This document shows, piece by piece, positions 29,929 through 37,409 of a stretch of DNA of 64,000 bases. Source of the stretch: Pseudomonas mediterranea CFBP 5447 (GTDB lineage: Bacteria; Pseudomonadota; Gammaproteobacteria; Pseudomonadales; Pseudomonadaceae); contig NZ_KN322983.1 of the NCBI RefSeq assembly GCF_000774145.1, positions 496,001 to 560,000 of the forward strand, read 5' to 3'. The notes below the pieces were generated by a model. It searched no databases. It had not been told where the DNA came from and saw nothing but the letters and a program-made list of their open reading frames with translations. Every line of letters starts with the position of its first letter. The first letter of the stretch is position 1. A program made the position numbers and the translations under genes.

Positions 29929-30375
29929 CTATCGCCTTGCGGCAAAGCAACTTTGCAACGACTGTTGATGCTGCGTTATCAGGCGGTTGATTTCCGAACG
30001 CCTCAGTTCCGACATGTGGTTGTTGTCGGCCCAGCTGAGACTGTTTTCCAGATCGTCGATTTCACTCCGTATGGCTTCGCATTGGTCATTCTGCATGGCC
30101 GCCAGTCTGGACTGGGTCGATGCAAGCAGCTCGTCTCGTTGCGCCACGGCTTCTCTCCATTTCTGAAGCAAGGCAGCGAGCTCATCGTTCTGCTTTTGCA
30201 GTTCCTGGTTACGCGTTGTCTGGTTCTCCAGCGCGTTTTTTTGTTGTCCAAAATTCATGCCCCCCACCACAAAGGTGGTGCCGATGCCTACGATGAAGGT
30301 TCCAAGCGCTATCGCAGTTGTCAGCCAGGGCGTGCCTGGGCTGGGTGATGGCGTCAGTGAGTTTGCAGTGTTCAT
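29929..30375 (-). CDS. Membrane-anchored coiled-coil protein
   Basis: A 148-residue protein with one N-terminal membrane helix (about residues 17-38, LTTAIALGTFIVGIGTTFVV). A long coiled coil rich in Gln/Glu/Leu follows (about 42-110, including NQELQKQNDELAALLQKWRE), then a terminal Cys-containing helix. Topology suggests a type II inner-membrane protein exposed to the periplasm or a spanin-like organisation, but no family is recognised. AAGGA lies about 10 bp before ATG 30375. It lies in the less GC-rich accessory patch. Confidence 0.6.
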   Translation of the reverse strand: MNTANSLTPSPSPGTPWLTTAIALGTFIVGIGTTFVVGGMNFGQQKNALENQTTRNQELQKQNDELAALLQKWREAVAQRDELLASTQSRLAAMQNDQCEAIRSEIDDLENSLSWADNNHMSELRRSEINRLITQHQQSLQSCFAARR

Positions 30376-30549
30376 CAAGATAATCGTCCTTCCATGGTCT
30401 TGTGGACCCGTTTTATACAATGCGCGTTGTCACTTTGCACACTGCTCGTGCCTCTGCGGGACGAGGGATGTTCGCCAAACGGCGTGATGATAAAGTGCGC
30501 ACGTTTTGGCCGACAGATGGCCTGGGTTCTACGATCAAGGAGCGTTTGA

Positions 30550-30888
30550 ATGTCGTTGTTAAGGATGTCCACACTTTCACTGTGCCTGGCAGGTTTCGGG
30601 TTTGCTGGCGGCGTTTTCGCGAATCAGCAGGATGAAAAGCATCAGGGACTGGTCGCCTTGGTTGCCATGGAACAGGTGTGCAACAAAACCAACCCTGGTC
30701 TCAACGGTGACGTGGAGAATGCCATGGCCGCCGATCCCAGGATCGACGAGGCGACCAAGGCGGAAGTCAGGAAGATAAAGTCCGATCCGGCTTATAAGTT
30801 TCAAGTGATGAGCATGGCGAATAACCTCGTCAACTCGCCATTGGCCGGCACAGCGCAGGGTATGTGCAAGGATTATGCGCCGGAGTAA
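30550..30888 (+). CDS. Small secreted hypothetical protein
   Basis: A 112-residue protein with a signal peptide (MSLLRMSTLSLCLAGFGFAG, cleavage after VFA) and a soluble helical mature domain containing two cysteines (EQVCNKT and GMCKDY) that may pair. CAAGGAG precedes ATG 30550. No named family recognised. It is the last gene of the accessory patch. Confidence 0.7.
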   Translation: MSLLRMSTLSLCLAGFGFAGGVFANQQDEKHQGLVALVAMEQVCNKTNPGLNGDVENAMAADPRIDEATKAEVRKIKSDPAYKFQVMSMANNLVNSPLAGTAQGMCKDYAPE

Positions 30889-30906
30889 TTCGGCGCATCG
30901 GGGCCC

Positions 30907-31569
30907 TCATTCAGCCACCAGCAACAATGACTGCGGCACCGCACGCTGAGGGTGTTGCGGTTCCTGCAGGCCCGTCAGCCGAAAGCCGGCCATGTCCAGG
31001 GCATTGAACCAGCTGGGCAGGGTGCGCAGGTACCACGGCATCGGTTGCCACTGCCCGTTGAAGCCTTCAAAGCGTTCCTGCCGCCAGCCATCCTGATAGT
31101 CGCCCGCTGCGGCGACCCATGGATGCAGGGTCTGGATCACCAGGGCGCCGCCAGGGGCGAGCAGGGCCTTCAGGGCGACGAGCAGAGGGATGATGTCCTG
31201 GTGCAACAGGGCGAAGTTGGCGCAGATCAGGTCGTAGTCGCTGCCGACATCCACCTTCGCCTGCACCAGCGCTTCATAGCTGGCCAGATGCACGGGTGAA
31301 GAGCCGGCCGCCCGTGCGGACTCCACCAGCGTGGCATCGCCATCCACCCCAACGGCCTCGATACCCCGTCCAGCCAGAGCACGCAATAACCAACCTTCAC
31401 CGCAGCCCAGGTCGAGCACGCGCTCGGGTTGGCGACCAAGTATTGCCAGCAGGATGGCCTGGTCGGTGACTTCGCGCCGGCTTTCGATGGCGCCGGCGCG
31501 GACGGCATCGATCCAGGCCTGGGCGTTGTGGTGCCAGCTTTGAAGAAGCTCTGATTCGTGGGTGGGCAT
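30907..31569 (-). CDS. Class I SAM-dependent methyltransferase
   Basis: A 220-residue protein with a Rossmann-type SAM fold. Motif I is VLDLGCGEGWLLRAL (about 51-65), the acidic ribose-binding end of strand 2 is GVDGDA, and motif IV is DLICANFALLH. The C-terminal half carries VIQTLHPW and a small substrate-binding cap. It resembles the UbiE/Coq5-like small-molecule methyltransferases, but the substrate is unknown. It converges on the gene before it and diverges from the TetR gene. Confidence 0.87.
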   Translation of the reverse strand: MPTHESELLQSWHHNAQAWIDAVRAGAIESRREVTDQAILLAILGRQPERVLDLGCGEGWLLRALAGRGIEAVGVDGDATLVESARAAGSSPVHLASYEALVQAKVDVGSDYDLICANFALLHQDIIPLLVALKALLAPGGALVIQTLHPWVAAAGDYQDGWRQERFEGFNGQWQPMPWYLRTLPSWFNALDMAGFRLTGLQEPQHPQRAVPQSLLLVAE

Positions 31570-31664
31570 GTCAGTGTCCGGTGGGGGCCTGAATACAAGA
31601 ATAGAATACGTTTTCCAGTCGCTTTATCCTGGGTTCGGCTTCACTTCGAGCGTCGAGTCGACAA

Positions 31665-31684
31665 AATGTACTCCGGTGTACATT
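31665..31684. promoter_or_regulatory. Inverted repeat AATGTAC-N6-GTACATT, putative TetR operator
   Basis: Perfect 7-bp arms lie 53 bp before the TetR-family gene, and a further half site GTACATT occurs at 31699-31705. The same half site recurs before the flavoprotein gene (35457-35463), which suggests one regulator for both promoters. Confidence 0.6.
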
Positions 31685-31736
31685 CTTCGGGGGGCAGGGT
31701 ACATTCAACTCACGTTTTTTGAATAAGGTGAGCGAG

Positions 31737-32444
31737 ATGTCCCAATTGGGGAAGGCCCGTGGCAAAGCCCAGGACAGCGGTTGGCGCGGTTCGCCGGAGG
31801 GCTGGCTGGAGGCTGCCTACGATGCCTTGAAGGAGTCGGGTATCGATGCGGTCCGGGTCATGCCGCTCGCCAAGCGCCTCGGTTTGTCGCGAACCAGTTT
31901 CTACTGGTTTTTCGAGGATCGTGAGCAGTTGCTGGCTGCCTTGCTTTCCCGCTGGCGGGAGACCAACACCGGGGGCTTGATCCGACAGAGCGAAAGCTAT
32001 GCGGAGAGTATTTCCGAAGCGATCCTGAATGTGTTCGAGTGTTGGCTCAACCCGCAATTGTTCGATTCGCAATTCGAGTTCGCCGTGCGCAGTTGGGCGC
32101 TGCAGTCGGCTGAGGTGGCCCAGGAGGTCGCTACCGTGGACGAACAGCGGATCAGCGCCCTGGCGAGCATGTTCAAGCGGTTTGGCTATGACAGCCAGGG
32201 CGCCGATACCCGCGCCCGTACGATTTACCTGACCCAGATCGGCTATATCAGCATGAACACCAGTGAGCTGATCACCACGCGTTTCCAGCGTATTCCTCAT
32301 TACGTCAGCATTTTTACCGGCAAGGTTCCCAAGCAACGCGAGCTGGATCGCTTCTATGGAAAGTTTGGCTATGCCGAAAAAGAACCTGGGATTTTCGTTC
32401 CCTTGACGGACACGTTCGATGAAGGCGCTGGCGATGATCAATGA
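31737..32444 (+). CDS. TetR/AcrR-family transcriptional regulator
   Basis: A 235-residue protein with an N-terminal TetR helix-turn-helix (about 22-70). The recognition helix is KRLGLSRTSFYWFFEDREQLL. The C-terminal ligand domain is all-helical with no obvious relatives I can name. It begins a two-gene operon with the ProC paralogue (11-bp overlap). The inverted repeats above suggest that it represses its own operon and the flavoprotein gene. An inducer among methylated amines or betaines is an inference from context. Confidence 0.88.
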   Translation: MSQLGKARGKAQDSGWRGSPEGWLEAAYDALKESGIDAVRVMPLAKRLGLSRTSFYWFFEDREQLLAALLSRWRETNTGGLIRQSESYAESISEAILNVFECWLNPQLFDSQFEFAVRSWALQSAEVAQEVATVDEQRISALASMFKRFGYDSQGADTRARTIYLTQIGYISMNTSELITTRFQRIPHYVSIFTGKVPKQRELDRFYGKFGYAEKEPGIFVPLTDTFDEGAGDDQ

Positions 32445-33219
32445 GACCCTGGGGATCATCGGTGGCACCGGCTGGTTGGGCGGGGCAATCGCCAAGGCGT
32501 TGCTGGAGCAGGCGCTGGTGCCGGCGGGCAACCTGGTCATTTCCAACCGCTCCGGTAGCCACCCGTTGGCCCGGCAAGGCGTTTGCCTGGCTACGGACAA
32601 CCAGGCGCTGGTGACGCGCAGCGACGTGGTCATCATCGCGGTACGCCCCGAGCATTTCGCCGGCCTGGACATCGACGCGACGGGCAAGACCGTCGTTTCC
32701 CTGATGGCCGGAATCACGGCGCAGGCGATTGCCGCGCAGACCTCGGCTTCGACAATCGTGCGGGCGATGCCCAACGCGGCAGTGGAAATCCGGCAATCCT
32801 TTACGCCTTGGTTTTGCTGGGGGGAGGTGAGTGAGGCGACGAAGGAGCTGATGCAGCGGCTGTTCGAATCGGTGGGCACCGCGGTTGAGGTCCGGGAAGA
32901 AGGCTTCATCGACTACCTGTCTGCGCTGTCGGGCACCGGTCCTGCCTTGCCGGCCTTGCTGATGACGGCGCTGACCAACCAGGCGGTGGCCGCCGGCCTG
33001 CCTGCCGATATTGCGCAATTGGCTGCAAGGAACGTCGTGGTCAACAGCAGTCAGCTTCTGCAAAGCCACGATGCGCTGGAGATGATCGACGCCTTGGTCG
33101 CCTATCGAGGCGTCACGGCCGCAGCGTTGCAATCAATGATCGACAGTCGCTTCGAGGAGCACGTCGGCCGGGCATTGCAAGCCGGCGCTGCGGTTGCCCG
33201 AAAAGGGCTGCATGCCTGA
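32434..33219 (+). CDS. Pyrroline-5-carboxylate reductase family protein (ProC paralogue)
   Basis: A 261-residue protein with an NAD(P)-binding N-terminus LGIIGGTGWLGGAIAKALL and the ProC dimerisation/catalytic block SALSGTGPALPALLMTALTNQAVAAGL (about 170-196). ProC reduces pyrroline-5-carboxylate to proline. This copy differs from housekeeping ProC (GGTGWLG instead of GxGxMG; PWFCWG insertion), so it may act on a related cyclic imine. Start ATG 32434 has GAAGG 8 bp upstream and overlaps the TetR gene, indicating coupling. Confidence 0.8.
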   Translation: MINETLGIIGGTGWLGGAIAKALLEQALVPAGNLVISNRSGSHPLARQGVCLATDNQALVTRSDVVIIAVRPEHFAGLDIDATGKTVVSLMAGITAQAIAAQTSASTIVRAMPNAAVEIRQSFTPWFCWGEVSEATKELMQRLFESVGTAVEVREEGFIDYLSALSGTGPALPALLMTALTNQAVAAGLPADIAQLAARNVVVNSSQLLQSHDALEMIDALVAYRGVTAAALQSMIDSRFEEHVGRALQAGAAVARKGLHA

Positions 33220-33235
33220 TGGGGCTATTCCAGGT

Positions 33236-33280
33236 CCCTCGCCACAAAACCGCTTTTCGTGGCGAGGGAGCTTGCTCCCG
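33236..33280. repeat. Second-type REP palindrome (GTGGCGAGGG family)
   Basis: CCCTCGCCAC and GTGGCGAGGG face each other, followed by the GAGCTTGCTCCC core. This is a REP class different from the GTGGGAGCGAGC type, and it also occurs at 51399-51492 and 60568-60594. Confidence 0.8.
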
Positions 33281-33328
33281 CTGGACTGCGCAGCAGGCCC
33301 CTAGTGCTTGACGCCAGGGGGCATGACC

Positions 33329-35365
33329 TCAAATGTCCTTGAGCAACCGCAGCGCATCGTAGATGGCGGCATGGGTATTACGCGCCGACACCGCGTCGCC
33401 AATCCGGAACAATTGGAAACGGCCCTCGGGGTTGGTCACGATGTTCTGGGTTTTCCCGGCGATCAGATCCTGCTGTTCCACCGCACCGTTGTTGCGCGAA
33501 TGGGGACGCAGCTCGAAGTACAGATCGTCGAGGGGCAGGGTGCCGTGATTGACCACCACTTGATCGACCACCCGCTGTTTGTGCACCTGGCCATAATCGC
33601 TGCCGAAGTTCGCCACCAGTTGCCCATCGCGTTTCTCCACCGAGTCGACCCGATAGGTAACGGTAAAGGTGACGTTGAGGTCTTGCAGGCTGCGCATGTA
33701 GGGCACCAGGTTCATCGCCATCACCTCGGGCGCGAACGAGCGGTCCGGTGTGACGATCTCCAGTTTCGCCCCGCTGTGGGCGATGACTTCGGCCGCTTGT
33801 AGCGCCGCGTGGTCGCCCGCGTCGTCAAAGATCAGCACGTTCTGGCCGGGCTTGACGTCGCCGGAAATGATGTCCCAGGTCGACACCACCAGTTCATTGC
33901 CGCGTTCGAGCACTTCGGTGTGCGGCAAGCCGCCGGTGGCGACGATGACCACGTCCGGGTTTTCCGCCAGCACTGTCTCGGCCTCGGCCCAGGTGTTGAA
34001 ACGGAACTTCACGCCCAGCCGTTCGCATTGCGCCATGCGCCAGTCGATGATGCTGATCATCTCGCGCCGCCGCTCGCTCTGCGCCGTCAGACGGATCTGA
34101 CCGCCAGGTTGATCGGCGACTTCAAACACCGTGACGTCGTGGCCGCGTTCGCCGGCGACCCGCGCTGCTTCCAGGCCCGCCGGACCGGTGCCGATCACCA
34201 CCACTTTGCGCTTGAGCGGCGCCTTGGAGATCTCGTGGGGCATGGTGGTTTCACGCCCAGTGGCGGCGTTGTGGATGCAGTATGCGGCGCCGCCCTGATA
34301 GATACGGTCCAGGCAGTAGTTGGCGCCTACGCAGGGACGGATTTCTTCTTCGCGCTTCTCGATGATCTTGCGCACGATGTGCGGGTCGGTCATGTGCGCC
34401 CGGGTCATGCCGATCATGTCCACCTTGCCCGAGGCGATGGCATGGCGTGCCGTGGCAACGTCGGGAATCTTCGCGGCATGGAAAGTAGGGAAGCCAGTGG
34501 CCGAGCGGATCTCGCCGGCAAAATCCAGGTGCGGGGAGTTGCGCATGCCTTGGATCGGAATCACGTCGGTGAGGCCGGCATCGGTGTCGATGTGGCCGCG
34601 AACGACGTTGAGGAAGTCGACCAGGCCGCTGTCCTTGAGCATGTGCGAGATCCGGATGCCGTCGCTCGCACCGAAACCGCCGGGCAAGTCTTCATCGCCG
34701 GTGTAGCGCACCCCCAGCAGGAAATCCTCGCCGCAGCGCTGGCGGATGCCGCGCAGGACGTCGAAGGTAAAGCGCAACCGGTTTTCCAGCGAACCGCCGT
34801 AGGGGCCGTCAAGGTCATTGGTCAGCGGCGACCAGAACTGGTCCATGAGGTGCCCGTAGGCTTGCAGTTCCAAGCCATCCAGCCCGGCGGCCTTCATCCG
34901 TTCGGCGGCGTCCACATAGTCCTTGATGATGCGATCGATGTCCCAGTCTTCCAGTTTTTTCGGAAAAGAGCGGTGCGACGCTTCCCGACGATGTGAAGGC
35001 GAGACCACGGGTAGCCAGTCAGCCTTGTCCCAGCGCGTACGCCGTCCCAGGTGGGTCAGCTGGATCATCACCGCCGCGCCGTGTTCGTGGCATTCGTCGG
35101 TCAGGTCCTTCATCCATTTGACCACTTCGTCCTTGTACGCCAGCACGTTGTTGAACACCGGCGGGCTGTCGCGGGAAACCGCGGCGGAGCCGGCGGTCAT
35201 GGTCAGCGCCACGCCGGCCTTTGCCCGTTCTACGTGGTACGCCCGATACAGTTCTTTCGGCATGCCGTCGACAGGGTAGGCCGGTTCATGGGAGGTGGTC
35301 ATGATCCGGTTCTTGAGAGTCAGGTGCTTGATCTTATAGGGCTGCAGCAAGGGATCGCTGGACAT
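33329..35365 (-). CDS. TMADH-like flavin oxidoreductase (probable N-methyl amine demethylase)
   Basis: A 678-residue fusion: an N-terminal old-yellow-enzyme barrel with FMN (about 1-340), a cysteine region, and a C-terminal FAD/NAD-type domain (VVVIGTGPAGLEA, about 389-401). This is the architecture of trimethylamine dehydrogenase, DgcA and N-methylproline demethylase. The iron-sulfur motif reads CVGANYC with a later Cys: C345, C351 and C363, but Ala at 348 where TMADH has the fourth ligand. The likely reaction is oxidative demethylation of a methylated amine such as N-methylproline. Next to it lie betaine-related genes; the exact substrate is inferred. Confidence 0.85.
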   Translation of the reverse strand: MSSDPLLQPYKIKHLTLKNRIMTTSHEPAYPVDGMPKELYRAYHVERAKAGVALTMTAGSAAVSRDSPPVFNNVLAYKDEVVKWMKDLTDECHEHGAAVMIQLTHLGRRTRWDKADWLPVVSPSHRREASHRSFPKKLEDWDIDRIIKDYVDAAERMKAAGLDGLELQAYGHLMDQFWSPLTNDLDGPYGGSLENRLRFTFDVLRGIRQRCGEDFLLGVRYTGDEDLPGGFGASDGIRISHMLKDSGLVDFLNVVRGHIDTDAGLTDVIPIQGMRNSPHLDFAGEIRSATGFPTFHAAKIPDVATARHAIASGKVDMIGMTRAHMTDPHIVRKIIEKREEEIRPCVGANYCLDRIYQGGAAYCIHNAATGRETTMPHEISKAPLKRKVVVIGTGPAGLEAARVAGERGHDVTVFEVADQPGGQIRLTAQSERRREMISIIDWRMAQCERLGVKFRFNTWAEAETVLAENPDVVIVATGGLPHTEVLERGNELVVSTWDIISGDVKPGQNVLIFDDAGDHAALQAAEVIAHSGAKLEIVTPDRSFAPEVMAMNLVPYMRSLQDLNVTFTVTYRVDSVEKRDGQLVANFGSDYGQVHKQRVVDQVVVNHGTLPLDDLYFELRPHSRNNGAVEQQDLIAGKTQNIVTNPEGRFQLFRIGDAVSARNTHAAIYDALRLLKDI

Positions 35366-35437
35366 GGTGTTGCGCTCCGGGAACAGAACATCAGGCTGGG
35401 TTTTGACATAACCGTATGTTCAATGTTCATGGATGTC

Positions 35438-35463
35438 AATGTAGTGTGACACATGTGTACATT
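35438..35463. promoter_or_regulatory. Putative operator before the TMADH-like gene
   Basis: AATGTAG (35438-35444) and GTACATT (35457-35463) form imperfect arms around a perfect 10-bp palindrome ACACATGTGT (35449-35458). The half site matches the TetR-gene operator. It lies about 75 bp upstream of the ATG at 35365, in a 290-bp gap that also serves the OpuAC gene. Confidence 0.45.
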
Positions 35464-35655
35464 TCTTCTTGCGTGGCAAAAAAACCGGGATTAGTATCGG
35501 TTCGCAACCAGGTGGAACGACCTGAATGCGCGAGTCATTTGCATAACCAGATCCAAGTGTTCCCTCGGAGGCGCAGGCCCACTGCGCTTCATGAGGGCGC
35601 ATTAGTCTTTCTGCTGCCCTGCCAATAACTATTAATACAGACGCGGAGATGCATC

Positions 35656-36558
35656 ATGATGACGTTGTTCAGCAAAACGAGTATCGGTTGGCTCGCCGGC
35701 CTGGCGATGGCCTCCAGTTGCCTGATGGCCCAAGCCGAGGAACCCACGCCTATCCGGATTGGATGGGTGAACTGGTCGGATACGGAAATCGCTGTAAAGC
35801 TGGCGGACACGGCGCTGCGAGACCATCTGAAACAGCCGGTCAAATTGGTCCTGGCCGATATCGGCATCCAGTTCCAGGCGTTGGCGAACGGCAGTATCGA
35901 CCTGATTCCGATGGTCTGGCTGCCGAGCACCCACAAGTCTTTTTATGACAAGTACAAAGACAAGCTTGAAGACCTCGGCTCACTGTACGAAGGGCGAATC
36001 GGCATGGCGGTGCCGACGTCCATTCCGACCACTGAGATCGCCAGTGTCGAAGACCTCAACAAGCCCGAAGTGCGGGAAAAACTCGGCGGCAAGATCCTCA
36101 CCTCCGAAGTCGGTAATGGTCAGTACAAACTCACGGAGAAAGCCATCAAGGAGTACAAGCTCGATGGCTACAAGATGGTCGCCTCTTCGGAGTCCGGCAT
36201 GCTGAGTGAGCTGGATCGTAATCTCAAGCGTGACAAATGGTCGTTGATCAATGCCTGGAGCCCACACTGGATGTTCTCCAAGTGGTCGCTGCGCTACCTG
36301 GATGACCCGAAGCAGATTTTCGGTGGGGCCGAGCAGATCCACGCGGTTGCCCGCCAAGGGTTCAGTGCCGAACATCCCGATGTGGCCCGGTTCTTCGCCA
36401 ACTTCAAGATTCCTCAGGCCGATCTTGAGAAGTTGATGGCGACCGCTCGTGACAGTTCTGCCGACAAAGTGGTGGCCGAATACTATGCTGCCAACAAGCC
36501 GCGCTTCGAGGCCATGTTTGGCAATCAAGCGGCCTCCGCGACAACCGTTCAGCCATGA
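35656..36558 (+). CDS. OpuAC/ProX-type betaine-binding protein
   Basis: A 300-residue exported substrate-binding protein (signal peptide about 1-27, LMAQA-EE). It contains the OpuAC features IRIGWVNWSDTEIAVKLAD, the GSIDLIPMVWLPSTHKSF region and NAWSPHWMFSKWSLRYL, whose Trp residues form an aromatic cage for quaternary ammonium groups. It should bind glycine betaine, proline betaine, choline or the sulfonium analogue DMSP. No permease or ATPase gene lies nearby, so it probably serves as an orphan partner of a transporter elsewhere. Confidence 0.88.
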   Translation: MMTLFSKTSIGWLAGLAMASSCLMAQAEEPTPIRIGWVNWSDTEIAVKLADTALRDHLKQPVKLVLADIGIQFQALANGSIDLIPMVWLPSTHKSFYDKYKDKLEDLGSLYEGRIGMAVPTSIPTTEIASVEDLNKPEVREKLGGKILTSEVGNGQYKLTEKAIKEYKLDGYKMVASSESGMLSELDRNLKRDKWSLINAWSPHWMFSKWSLRYLDDPKQIFGGAEQIHAVARQGFSAEHPDVARFFANFKIPQADLEKLMATARDSSADKVVAEYYAANKPRFEAMFGNQAASATTVQP

Positions 36559-36650
36559 CTGTGGCTGTCCTCCAGGGCTTCCAGAAGGTCGAAATCTGAG
36601 TGAGCCGCTTTGAATCCACCTCGGAGCCGGGCTCAGGAGGGAATGGAACG

Positions 36651-37256
36651 ATGGCTTTACCGTTGAGTGTGGATTTGATGGGCAGCGCGCAGTTGCTCCA
36701 GCGATCGCTGCATAAGGTCCTGTCGGACAGTGCGTGTCCTGGTGCCCAGGCCTGTGCCGCTTCCATAGGCGCGGCTCAATGGACGTTTAAGCCCCCGTCG
36801 GATGCCCCGGATGCGCTGCCGAAGTGCCTGCTGCCCGATCTGTCCCGGGCAGTCGATGCAGCACCAAGGACCCACGAACATCTGGACGGTGTGGTGGGGG
36901 CTTTAAGATTCCTGTTGCCCCATGTCGCCTGGATCAAGCGCCAGGCTCAGGCGGGCCAGGACGATTCGTTCGTACAGAGACACCGTCATGGAATGATCAC
37001 CGGCCCGGTGGGATTGTTTGAATGTCCCTCTCTGACCTTGGGGTTGGCGCTCATGGCACCGGAGACCTGCTATCCCTTTCATCAGCATCCACCAGCCGAG
37101 TTCTACCTCGTACTTTCGCCAGGCGATTGGTACCGGGAGGACGTCGGCTGGTGGAGTCCCGGAGCAGGCGGCGTCGTGTTCAATCCCCCATCGTGCATCC
37201 ATGCCATGAGGTCGGCGAACGTGCCGCTCCTGGCGCTTTGGGGGCTGATTCATTAA
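36651..37256 (+). CDS. DMSP-lyase-like cupin (DddL/DddQ family)
   Basis: A 201-residue protein whose C-terminal half is a cupin with metal ligands in CYPFHQHPPAEFYLVL (His, His, Glu, Tyr) and a second His in SCIHAMRS. This spacing is that of DddQ/DddL-type DMSP lyases, which split dimethylsulfoniopropionate into DMS and acrylate. AGGAGG at 36635-36640 supports ATG 36651; a GTG at 36600 would add 17 residues with a poorer SD. Terrestrial members may have other lyase or isomerase substrates, so the activity is a prediction. It is adjacent to the betaine-binding protein. Confidence 0.75.
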   Translation: MALPLSVDLMGSAQLLQRSLHKVLSDSACPGAQACAASIGAAQWTFKPPSDAPDALPKCLLPDLSRAVDAAPRTHEHLDGVVGALRFLLPHVAWIKRQAQAGQDDSFVQRHRHGMITGPVGLFECPSLTLGLALMAPETCYPFHQHPPAEFYLVLSPGDWYREDVGWWSPGAGGVVFNPPSCIHAMRSANVPLLALWGLIH

Positions 37257-37409
37257 TGCCCCGCTGCAGAAGAGGCGGGGCAGTCGCAGATGGGGGGAAG
37301 CTCTCAGCCATCGTCCGTGCCCGTTTGGCTGGAGTTGCCATGAGTGAGTGGGGGGCGTTGCAATAAGTTTGACCTTTGAGCCGTCCCTGGCTCCTTCAGG
37401 CAATCTTGT

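Noticed and set aside
27481..30900. Prophage or integrative element at tRNA-Pro
   Set aside because: No integrase gene and no repeat of the tRNA 3' end downstream was seen, so only a cargo-like patch can be claimed.
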